The notes beneath the pieces are model-generated. The model did not search any database and was not told the DNA's origin. It saw nothing but the letters and a program-made list of their open reading frames with translations. The position numbers and the translations under genes are program-made. DNA of 64,000 bases, taken from Chloroflexota bacterium. Lineage in GTDB: Bacteria; Chloroflexota; Dehalococcoidia; Lucifugimonadales; GCA-2722455. Position 1 is the stretch's first letter; every line of letters begins with the position of its first letter. This document shows positions 19,260-26,751 of this stretch, in pieces. Location: positions 62,001 through 126,000 of the forward strand of contig PBMB01000002.1 of NCBI GenBank assembly GCA_002722455.1, read 5' to 3'.

Positions 19260-19418
19260 ATGGATAAAAGAAAACAAATATCAATTGTTATAGAAAAAAT
19301 GTTTGACAAAGTTCAATGTGCTGAAAAGTTTACGGATTTAAATCTGCTTCTTGAATATAAATTAAGCAAAGAAATTGAAAGTTATCTAAATAAAACCCCC
19401 AACAAATCCAGAAAATAG
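19260..19418 (+). CDS. Possible 52-residue small protein
   Basis: ORF MDKRKQISIVIEKMFD... ending in TPNKSRK. It is basic and helical in composition, with one Cys. AAAGAGGTG lies about 9 nt before the ATG. It is divergent from the coiled-coil gene pair and has no convincing terminator. Plausible but unproven. Confidence 0.45.
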   Translation: MDKRKQISIVIEKMFDKVQCAEKFTDLNLLLEYKLSKEIESYLNKTPNKSRK

Positions 19419-19477
19419 GAATAAAAAAATTGAGGTCTAAGTTTTTAATCTTTATTGTTTTTTTTAAAATCATAACC

Positions 19478-20314
19478 CTAAGAAGTCTCTATTATTTCCA
19501 TTGTAGCAATTTTTTCCAACTCATTTATTCGAAATGAAGCAAAATCATTAAAACCTAATTTTTTTGCATATTCCTCTCTTGACGTGATAAACAAAGAATA
19601 TAATAAGGGTGCTTTGTTTTTATTGATTTGTTCTTCTAATAACTCAAATCTTCCGAAGTTAGAACAAGACTGCAGAATGTTTTGTTTTGTTTTTTTAATA
19701 TATTTTTTTTCTTCTTCAATAATTAAAGATTTTTGTCTTTCAATATCTTTATATTTATCAGGATTAATATAGTTTACATTACCAATAATAAATAGGTTTT
19801 TAAATACAAAAGAAACAATGTGTAATAAAAAACAAACCGCAAATATAGAATAAATAACAATTGAAAACTGAGATGAAAATTGAGATATATCAACAACATA
19901 ATGGAAAGAATGTAATAAAAAAACAATAACAGAAAAGAAAGAAAAACCCAAAGAGATAATAACGAAAGGGTATTCAAATTTTATAGAATATGAATAATTG
20001 ATTTGTTTGTTTCTATGATTTAATATGAACAAATTTAAACAATTAGAAACAGAAAAAAATGAAATAAATGAAGTAATGAAAATTGCAATTCCAGAAAAAT
20101 GAAGACTGTTTGAGTAATTTTGTAATCCTAATAGTGAACTAGAAAAAAAAAGACCTATAAATAAAAGGAAAATATTAAAAACAAATTCAGATTCAGCTAA
20201 ATCTGATTTTTCTTTATTAGAATAATTTGCTTTTTCTTTTTGTAATTTGTTTTTTTCATTTTTAAAATGATTTAATTTTTTTTCTATTTCATTTAAATTT
20301 TTTAAAATTTCCAT
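19478..20314 (-). CDS. Coiled-coil/four-membrane-helix protein with aromatic motif
   Basis: 278 residues from the ATG at 20314, chosen because AGGTGAAATC lies directly upstream; the frame is open further back without such a site. An N-terminal coiled coil (1-35) precedes four hydrophobic segments, a second coiled coil (QKSLIIEEEKKYIKK) and a C-terminal unit ending in KKLGFNDFASFRINEL. This is the clearest version of the shared motif. Function unknown. Confidence 0.7.
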   Translation of the reverse strand: MEILKNLNEIEKKLNHFKNEKNKLQKEKANYSNKEKSDLAESEFVFNIFLLFIGLFFSSSLLGLQNYSNSLHFSGIAIFITSFISFFSVSNCLNLFILNHRNKQINYSYSIKFEYPFVIISLGFSFFSVIVFLLHSFHYVVDISQFSSQFSIVIYSIFAVCFLLHIVSFVFKNLFIIGNVNYINPDKYKDIERQKSLIIEEEKKYIKKTKQNILQSCSNFGRFELLEEQINKNKAPLLYSLFITSREEYAKKLGFNDFASFRINELEKIATMEIIETS

Positions 20315-20507
20315 GATTTCACCTATAAATAAGAAAACAAATATATAAAAGAACCAGAAGTAAGTCAACAAAAAAATAAAAATAAAAATAAAGAAAAAAA
20401 TCTAATTTCAGGTTATTTTTTTTATCGGTTTTTAACAAGAACACCCTGTCCTTCAGATCAGGGATGAATTGTTTCTTTTTTATTTTTCTTTGTAATCAAT
20501 GATTTTG

Positions 20508-20535
20508 TTGACTTTTTTATTGTTTTCATTATAAT
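20508..20535 (+). promoter_or_regulatory. Promoter-like sequence upstream of tnpB
   Basis: TTGACT, 16-bp spacer, TATAAT. The -10 ends only 7 nt before the tnpB ATG and there is no SD site, so a transcript from it would be leaderless or nearly so. Confidence 0.45.
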
Positions 20536-20542
20536 TGTCAAC

Positions 20543-21799
20543 ATGAATTTAACTGAACGATTACTTGTTAAACCAAATAATGAAAACTATCAGCAAATAA
20601 AACAAGCTTGTCTTTTTTCAAAATCACTTTACAACGAAGCAACATATTTGTTTCGTAAAAGTTTTTTTGACGAAGAATTGTTGACATGGCGACAAGTTGA
20701 TAAGATTTTGAAATATCGTTCCAAAAATTACAACGCTTTACCTGCTGCTGCAGCACAAGCATTACTCCGTCAAATGGGTGATAATTGGAAATCTTTTTGG
20801 GAAGCCAATAAAGACTGGAAAATTAACCCACAAAAATACAAATCACGACCAAAAATCGCTTCTTATTCAAAAAATCTAAAAACATTTTTACACCCTTTCC
20901 AGTCTATGAAATGTAAAAACGGTGAGGTCATTTTTCCAAAAAAAATGAACATGAAAAATGTTAAAATTAGAAATGGTGAAAACCAAATTATTCAAGAAAA
21001 AGAAGCTCGATTAAAACAAATAAGGTTTGTCCCTCATGGGCATTGTTTTTGGATAGAAGTTATCTATGATAATGATATCAACATGAAACATGAACCCATT
21101 AAAAAGAAAGATATCAAACTTGATTCTGATAACGTGTTAGGTATTGACCTCGGCATTAATAACCTTTTAACTATGGTAACGAATATAGACGCATTACCTC
21201 CGCTTCTATATAAAGGAAAGGTTATTAAATCGATCAATCAACGCTTTAACAAGTCTAAGTCATATTACCAATCAAAAGGTAATGCGGCTATGATTGAAAG
21301 GTTATCAATTAAACGTTTTTGCCAAATAAATGACTATTTTCATAAAGCGTCAAGTTTTGTGATTAATTATTGTTTAGAAAATGATATTGGGCGTATTATT
21401 ATTGGCAAAAACAATGGTTGGAAACAAGATATCAATATTGGTAGAGTTAACAATCAAAAATTTGTATTCATTCCCTTTGAAAAACTGATTTCTCAAATTG
21501 AATACAAAGCAAAATTAGTTAACATTCAGGTTGATATCAATGAAGAGTCATACACTTCGAAATCTGATGCTTTAGCATTAGATATTTTGCCAGTGTATAG
21601 AAAAAACAGCACTGAAAAATATGAGTTTTTAGGGCGTAGAGTCAAACGTGGATTATACAAATCTTCAATTGACAAAATAATAAATGCTGATGTCAATGGG
21701 GCAATCAACATTTTAAGAAAAGTAATTGGTGATGATTTTGTGAAAAATCTAATTAATAAGGGGTTTGTCTTCAACCCCGAAACTATTTCTCCGAAATAG
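20543..21799 (+). CDS. tnpB: TnpB RNA-guided endonuclease (IS605 OrfB family)
   Basis: 418 residues, usual length. The N-terminal helical/wedge region is typical. The RuvC-like nuclease shows D202 in LGIDLGINN and D383 in NADVNGAINI. At the usual RuvC-II glutamate position the protein has G288 (IIIGKNNGWKQ), while EE at 334-335 in EESYTSK is the likely substitute; such displaced catalytic sites are known in one TnpB branch. The region after EESYTSK lacks the CxxC zinc finger of other TnpBs. The family cleaves DNA next to a short motif, guided by an RNA from the element's right end, and thereby keeps the element in the genome. Confidence 0.92.
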   Translation: MNLTERLLVKPNNENYQQIKQACLFSKSLYNEATYLFRKSFFDEELLTWRQVDKILKYRSKNYNALPAAAAQALLRQMGDNWKSFWEANKDWKINPQKYKSRPKIASYSKNLKTFLHPFQSMKCKNGEVIFPKKMNMKNVKIRNGENQIIQEKEARLKQIRFVPHGHCFWIEVIYDNDINMKHEPIKKKDIKLDSDNVLGIDLGINNLLTMVTNIDALPPLLYKGKVIKSINQRFNKSKSYYQSKGNAAMIERLSIKRFCQINDYFHKASSFVINYCLENDIGRIIIGKNNGWKQDINIGRVNNQKFVFIPFEKLISQIEYKAKLVNIQVDINEESYTSKSDALALDILPVYRKNSTEKYEFLGRRVKRGLYKSSIDKIINADVNGAINILRKVIGDDFVKNLINKGFVFNPETISPK

Positions 21800-21885
21800 T
21801 TTCGAGATGAAAACAAGAGATTTAGTCTGTTTCTCTATTTTTCTTGTTTCAAGCACCTTCCTTCAGGTCGGTGCAGTTGACGTTG
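21700..21885 (+). ncRNA. Predicted omega (right-end) RNA of TnpB
   Basis: In this family the guide RNA overlaps the tnpB 3' end and runs to the right tip, with the guide taken from flanking DNA. The visible support is the noncoding tail of about 85 nt with the GCACC/GGTGC hairpin. An imperfect stem around the stop (AACTATTTC/GAAATAGTT) strengthens this. The 5' limit is a guess. The guide would begin in the sequence after about 21885. Confidence 0.5.
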
Positions 21886-21973
21886 AGAATAAAAAACAAG
21901 ATTGTCCTTTTGTTTTTTTTGGTGTAAAATAAATGATACTATTTTTTTTATTATGAAGTTGAGAAAGGAAAAA

Positions 21974-22465
21974 ATGAGAAAAACAATCAATTCATTAGAC
22001 ATAGAAAGCTCTGGTTTCCAGGGATATCCTATACAAGTAGGAGTAATAAAAGAGTCTGGTGAGAAATATGAGGCATTGATTAAACCACATGAAGAATGGT
22101 TGACGGATTTAGAGTGGAACTATAATGCTCAACAAACTCATGGTTTAGAATTAGAACATGTAATCAAAGCTGGTGAAGAAATCTTAAAGGTTGCCAAAGA
22201 CCTTAATGAAATGTTAAGAAATGAAGACGTATTTGTAGATTCAGCTTATGATGTAATGTGGTTAGATTTATTATTCGAATTTGCAGAAATACAAAGAACG
22301 TTTCACATTTTTGTTTTAGAAAAGATTATGCCGAAAGATTTTATGGATCATTGGGATTTTATTTTTTATAGAGTGATGAAAGAAGGTAATTTTAAAAGGC
22401 ATAATGCGTTATGTGACGCAATAATGAACCAAAGGACATTCGAAAGAATAGCAGCCCATTTTTAA
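21974..22465 (+). CDS. DEDDh-type 3'-5' exonuclease-like protein
   Basis: 163 residues from the ATG at 21974, chosen for its GAGAAAGGA site; the frame is open further upstream. It starts with the Exo I pattern LDIESSGF (Asp and Glu), has an Exo II-like stretch DSAYDVMWLD, and ends with an Exo III DEDDh pattern HNALCDA. DnaQ/RNase T-like exonucleases remove nucleotides from 3' ends of DNA or RNA; the substrate is not predictable. It is probably cotranscribed with the VOC protein gene 9 nt downstream. Confidence 0.7.
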   Translation: MRKTINSLDIESSGFQGYPIQVGVIKESGEKYEALIKPHEEWLTDLEWNYNAQQTHGLELEHVIKAGEEILKVAKDLNEMLRNEDVFVDSAYDVMWLDLLFEFAEIQRTFHIFVLEKIMPKDFMDHWDFIFYRVMKEGNFKRHNALCDAIMNQRTFERIAAHF

Positions 22466-22474
22466 GGAGATTAT

Positions 22475-22837
22475 ATGTTTAATATTAATTCAATTGTTTT
22501 GTATGTAGAAAACATTTCAAATACAAAAAAATATTACAAATCTGTTTTTGATAAAGAACTAAAAGATATGTCACCAACATATTCAATTTTAGAATTAGAG
22601 GGAACAAATATATCATTTAAAGAAACATCAGGATTAAAAGATTTAGGTTCTGAATCAGGAGTAACAGGTGGAGGAGCAGAAATATCTTTTTTTGTTTCAA
22701 AAGAAGTCTATGAAAAGTTACTAAAATCATTCAAAGAGAAAAAATTAAAAATAATAGGAGAATCAACAGCAATATGGGGTTCTACATTTATGATTATAGA
22801 TCCAGACGGTCATAGAATTAGATTTAATCATGCATAA
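22475..22837 (+). CDS. VOC/glyoxalase superfamily protein
   Basis: 120 residues with the two beta-alpha-beta-beta-beta halves of the vicinal oxygen chelate fold. It opens with INSIVLYVENISNTKKYY and closes with the typical IDPDGHRIRFNH. These small enzymes bind a metal and act on glyoxals, antibiotics or aromatic compounds. The specific substrate is unknown. AAGGAG precedes the ATG, and the gene follows the exonuclease-like gene in one transcript ending at a terminator. Confidence 0.8.
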   Translation: MFNINSIVLYVENISNTKKYYKSVFDKELKDMSPTYSILELEGTNISFKETSGLKDLGSESGVTGGGAEISFFVSKEVYEKLLKSFKEKKLKIIGESTAIWGSTFMIIDPDGHRIRFNHA

Positions 22838-22838
22838 G

Positions 22839-22865
22839 AAAAGCAACCATTATGGTTGCTTTTTT
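22839..22865. terminator. Bidirectional rho-independent terminator
   Basis: AAGCAACCAT/ATGGTTGCTT hairpin with A and T runs, between convergent genes. Confidence 0.85.
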
Positions 22866-23632
22866 GTATATAAAGGATAAGTGTCATAGTTAATAGGAAC
22901 TTTTAAATTAATCTTATTAATGTGATTTTCTGATTGATAGATCTTTTTATCTTTTTTTCTATAATAAAAGTCAAAATCAATACACACTTTACCGTTTAAA
23001 TTAGGTGTTTTTTGTATGTTGATATCAATATTACTGTCATAGGAAACGACAGAATAATTGAATTCATTGTAAAACTTATAAAGATCATTTTCTAATTTAA
23101 CGTTGGTGTAACAATTTTTGTTTTGTATTCTTTTGTAACCAAAATCTTCATATAATGAATAGGAAAATTGTTCTTTCTTGTTTTCTAGATTAGGTATTTT
23201 AACGTTCGGTGGTAAAGTAATATTAATTTTAATTTTTTCATGATTAACAATTCTATGGTTAAAAGCTTCAAACATAGTGATTGTTAATCTTGCTTCTTTT
23301 CCACGATTAAAATGAATATCTTTTATTTTTGTTAAATCCAATCCATAAATATGAGATTCTAAGCCATACTCGTCAATATACAAAAAATTTAAGGTATCTC
23401 TAAACCTATTAATTTTAACTATTTTTGCATTTTGAATATTTATTTTATTGTTTTTAAGAATATAACCAGAACCAAGGATTGAATCAAAAAGAATTAAAAG
23501 CATAAAAAAAATAATACCGATAGGTAATGAATAAAGAAATACATTAAAAATATTATCAAATTCTTCACTTAATGAAATCCAAAAATAAACAAATAAAACA
23601 CAGCCTAAAAGAACAAAATAATTAAGTTCCAT
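22850..23632 (-). CDS. Two-helix membrane protein with large C-terminal domain (paralogue A)
   Basis: 260 residues. Two hydrophobic segments (about 5-20 and 28-50) precede a beta-rich domain of about 200 residues. It is a tandem paralogue of the gene just upstream: IDEYGL, ITLPPNVKIP and NKKEQFSY match IDEYGL, ITLPKNVKIP and NKKEQFNF. A Cys pair (NKNCYTNV and GKVCIDF, about 46 apart) is conserved in both, consistent with a disulfide if the domain is periplasmic. Its stop lies in the shared terminator. Function unknown. Confidence 0.7.
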   Translation of the reverse strand: MELNYFVLLGCVLFVYFWISLSEEFDNIFNVFLYSLPIGIIFFMLLILFDSILGSGYILKNNKINIQNAKIVKINRFRDTLNFLYIDEYGLESHIYGLDLTKIKDIHFNRGKEARLTITMFEAFNHRIVNHEKIKINITLPPNVKIPNLENKKEQFSYSLYEDFGYKRIQNKNCYTNVKLENDLYKFYNEFNYSVVSYDSNIDINIQKTPNLNGKVCIDFDFYYRKKDKKIYQSENHINKINLKVPINYDTYPLYTKKQP

Positions 23633-23640
23633 AAAATATA

Positions 23641-24408
23641 TTATCCTTCTTCTCTTATGTATAAATTAGAATCATCGAAATCTGCAGGTATTATTAATAT
23701 TTGTTCGTTGTTTAAATGATCTTTGTCATATATAAAACCTTTTTCATTCTGATAAATATTAATCTTCAAACAAACCTTATCTTTTGAATTAGAATCACGT
23801 TGAATATCAATACTTGGGTTTAATTTGTATTCAAATTTAACATTATTTGATTTATCTGAAAAAACATAAGTGCCATTATGAAGTTCTACATCACTATAGC
23901 AATTATAAGTATTTACATGTTTAAAATTAAAGTCATTATTCTTATCAAAGTTAAATTGTTCTTTTTTATTCTTCAGGTCAGGTATTTTAACATTTTTTGG
24001 TAAAGTAATGTGTATTTCACTGTCTTCAACATCTACGTAATCGATAGGACTTAAAAAATTATAAAGTTCAAATGAAACTTCTGCTTTATTTCCTTTTTTA
24101 ATTTCAAAATTATCATAATCATTAAAATTTATTAATGATATAGTGTTTTTTAATCCATATTCGTCAATATAATCGAAAATTATATTGTCTTTATGTCTTT
24201 TAATAGAAAGAAGCTCTGCGTTTTCTATTTTATTCAATTGTGGTTTGGTTATATAGCCTAAATGAAAATAAAAATCAATAAAAAAAACAAATATAGTTAA
24301 AATAATAGAAATTAAAAATTGATCGATGCTTATCCATTTGAAAACTTTACCAATAAAGTATAAAAATCCAAAAAAGATTATAAATAAAGTAAAATAACTA
24401 GTCTCCAT
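23641..24408 (-). CDS. Two-helix membrane protein with large C-terminal domain (paralogue B)
   Basis: 255 residues, same architecture as the next gene downstream, 8 nt away in the same operon. Hydrophobic segments lie at about 5-25 and 29-50. The C-terminal domain keeps the Cys pair (TYNCYSDV and DKVCLKI). AGGAGAAGGA precedes the ATG. A tandem duplication explains the pair. The layout of membrane anchor plus Cys-pair domain resembles the proteins around the RHS toxin at 40-47 kb, though no direct sequence similarity is evident. Function unknown. Confidence 0.7.
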   Translation of the reverse strand: METSYFTLFIIFFGFLYFIGKVFKWISIDQFLISIILTIFVFFIDFYFHLGYITKPQLNKIENAELLSIKRHKDNIIFDYIDEYGLKNTISLINFNDYDNFEIKKGNKAEVSFELYNFLSPIDYVDVEDSEIHITLPKNVKIPDLKNKKEQFNFDKNNDFNFKHVNTYNCYSDVELHNGTYVFSDKSNNVKFEYKLNPSIDIQRDSNSKDKVCLKINIYQNEKGFIYDKDHLNNEQILIIPADFDDSNLYIREEG

Positions 24409-24524
24409 TCCTTCTCCTGATAAATTTTTATTAAGATAATAGAATGGGTAAAAAAAGTCAACATGTTTTTTAAAACCAAAAACAAACCTCCGAGTAGAGA
24501 TTGATTTTGATTAAAACAACGATA

Positions 24525-24555
24525 TAAAAAAAAGATCTCAGAAGAGATCTTTTTA
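24525..24555 (-). terminator. Rho-independent terminator of asnB
   Basis: AAAGATCTC/GAGATCTTT stem with a 4-nt loop. A T-run follows on the minus strand. Confidence 0.85.
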
Positions 24556-24571
24556 ATTTTTGTATTTATTT

Positions 24572-26239
24572 CTATTTTGCGTTGGTGTCGTTATGCACTT
24601 TTGCAGCACGACCAGACGGATCTGCATTATTTAAGAATGATTCGTCCCAAGCTAATGCTTCAACAGTAGAACATGCTACTGATTTGCCATGTGGGACACA
24701 TTTAATAGAAGCTTCAGAAGGAAAATGTTCTTCAAAAATCATACGATAAAAGTAAGCTTCTTTTGTGTCGGGAGTATTAACAGGGAATTTATACTTAGCT
24801 GCTGACATCATTTCGTCTGTAACCATTTCTTCAACATGTTCTTTTAAAGAATCAATCCAGTTATATCCAACACCGTCAGAGAATTGTTCTTTTTGTCGCC
24901 AAAGGATTTCTTCTGGTAAATACCCTTGAAATGCTTCACGTAAAATGTTTTTCTCTATGCGTCCTTCTTTACATTCTTTTGCTTCTGGATTTGTTCTCAT
25001 TGCAATATCAACGAATTCTTTATCTAAAAAAGGAACTCTTGCCTCAATTCCCCAAGCTGCCATAGATTTATTGGCACGTAAACAATCAAACATATGAAGT
25101 TTAGAAATCTTACGACATAATTCTTCGTGAAACTCTTTTGCATTAGGAGCTTTATGGAAATATAAATAACCACCGAATAATTCATCTGCACCTTCTCCAC
25201 TTAGAACCATTTTGATTCCCATAGCTTTAATTTTACGAGACATTAAATACATAGGAGTAGAAGCACGAACAGTAGTAACATCATAAGTTTCTAAATGATA
25301 AATAACCTCACGAATAGCGTCAATACCTTGTTGAACCGTAAAATGAATAGGGTGATGTATGGTTCCAATTTGATCAGCTACTTTTTGTGCTGCTTCTAAA
25401 TCTGGTGAGCCTTCTAGACCGACTGAAAATGAGTGAAGTTGCGGCCACCAAGCTTTATCAGTATCACCACTTTCAACTCGCTTAGAAGCAAATTTTTGTG
25501 TAATAGCAGAAATAATAGAAGAATCTAGACCACCAGATAGTAATACGCCATATGGAACGTCACACATTAATTGTCTATGAACAGCGTCTTCTAAACCTTT
25601 TTGTATAGACTCAGCCGAGGCTTCATTATTTTTAACACTTTCATAAGATTCCCAATCACGAGAATAATATTTAACAGGTTTTTTGTCATCACTCCACATA
25701 TAGTGACCTGCTGGGAATTCTTCAATGTGACTACAAACGTCAACTAGTGCTTTCATTTCAGAAGCAACATAGAAGTTACCGTCTTTATCATGCCCTGTAT
25801 AAAGTGGAATAATACCAATATGATCACGACCAATTAGATATGCGTCTTTTTCTTCGTCATATAGACAAAAAGCAAAAATACCATTTAAATCATCTAAAAA
25901 ATGAATACCTTTTTCTTTATATAGTGCAAGAATGATTTCACAATCTGAATCTGTTTGGAAAACAAAATCACTATTTAATTCTTCACGAAGTTCTTTATGG
26001 TTATAGATTTCTCCATTAACTGCTAAGACATGAGTTTTCTCTGGGTTGTATAACGGTTGAGCACCACTATCTACACCTACAATAGCTAAACGTTCGTGAA
26101 CAAGAATAGCTTTTTTAGAAGCATAAACCCCAGACCAATCAGGTCCTCTATGACGTAGTTTTTTAGACATTTCAATTGCCTGAGATCGAAGTTGTTGTGG
26201 ATTTGTTTTAATATCTAACACACCAAGAATTGAGCACAT
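24572..26239 (-). CDS. asnB: Asparagine synthase B (glutamine-hydrolysing)
   Basis: 555 residues, matching E. coli AsnB (554). It makes asparagine from aspartate, glutamine and ATP in the cytosol. Cys2 is the glutaminase nucleophile after Met removal. The N-terminal amidotransferase domain shows RHRGPDWSG and AVNGEIYNH. The synthetase domain shows the PP-loop LLSGGLDSSIISA and LSGEGADELFGGY. Codon use is less AT-biased than the neighbours, suggesting good expression. It is divergent from glmS, the other class II glutamine amidotransferase here, across a 512-bp region. AAGGAAA precedes the ATG. Confidence 0.97.
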   Translation of the reverse strand: MCSILGVLDIKTNPQQLRSQAIEMSKKLRHRGPDWSGVYASKKAILVHERLAIVGVDSGAQPLYNPEKTHVLAVNGEIYNHKELREELNSDFVFQTDSDCEIILALYKEKGIHFLDDLNGIFAFCLYDEEKDAYLIGRDHIGIIPLYTGHDKDGNFYVASEMKALVDVCSHIEEFPAGHYMWSDDKKPVKYYSRDWESYESVKNNEASAESIQKGLEDAVHRQLMCDVPYGVLLSGGLDSSIISAITQKFASKRVESGDTDKAWWPQLHSFSVGLEGSPDLEAAQKVADQIGTIHHPIHFTVQQGIDAIREVIYHLETYDVTTVRASTPMYLMSRKIKAMGIKMVLSGEGADELFGGYLYFHKAPNAKEFHEELCRKISKLHMFDCLRANKSMAAWGIEARVPFLDKEFVDIAMRTNPEAKECKEGRIEKNILREAFQGYLPEEILWRQKEQFSDGVGYNWIDSLKEHVEEMVTDEMMSAAKYKFPVNTPDTKEAYFYRMIFEEHFPSEASIKCVPHGKSVACSTVEALAWDESFLNNADPSGRAAKVHNDTNAK

Positions 26240-26751
26240 ATTGATTTTCCTTTTTGTTTTAATTATTTACCTTGATTTAAATATTATCAAAGAAAAATAC
26301 ACCATGCAATAGATTTTTATATAAAAACCAAAGAAAACCAACATAAGATGAATAACATTTAACAAAAAGCAAAAAATAATAAATAAAAAACATAAAAACA
26401 ACAAATAATGATATTTTTATTTAATATCATTTAACTGTATCATAATTTTTGAATGGTTTATTTTTATATATAACATGTAAATGCGCCTTACCTTCTCAGT
26501 TCGTTTCAAGCGAAACTTAAGTTCTGAATAAGAGATTTGGGTTTCTTGTGGACTATTCGCTAAAATAAAATAGATATCTGATTGTTTCTTTTAAATCAAT
26601 GATTTTTATGACTTTTGTTCTGAAAATTTATAAAAAAAGAACAAAAATGAAATGAATTTATATTTTATTAGCTCAATATATCTATGAATAAAAAATACAA
26701 AAAAATGAAATATTTTTTTAAGTATAAAAAAACATTTAGAGAGGTTTATAT
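26240..26751. other. 512-bp divergent regulatory region between asnB and glmS
   Basis: No gene is seen. A patch near 26480-26570 has more G+C than its flanks and contains a small hairpin GTTTC/GAAAC. Near 26580-26620 the blocks TTGTTTCTTTT, AATCAATGATTTT and TGACTTTT also occur, in the same order, just upstream of tnpB. A 9-bp inverted repeat lies at 26614-26647. Confidence 0.4.
26614..26647. promoter_or_regulatory. Nine-bp inverted repeat upstream of glmS
   Basis: TTTTGTTCT (26614-26622) and AGAACAAAA (26639-26647), a perfect inverted repeat with a 16-bp spacer, about 105 bp before glmS. It may be an operator. No regulator is identified. Confidence 0.35.

Larger units (their letters stand above)
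20440..21885 (+). mobile_element. IS200/IS605-type element carrying tnpB only
   Basis: A single tnpB gene is bracketed by subterminal hairpins. The left is CCCTG/CAGGG (20444-20463) and the right is GCACC/GGTGC (21853-21874). Both loops contain CCTTCAG, as expected for paired ends of one IS605-family element. No tnpA (Y1 transposase) is present, so movement would need TnpA from elsewhere. The exact tips are not certain: the left lies near TTTTTAAC and the right near GCAGTTGAC. No target duplication is expected for this family. Confidence 0.8.
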
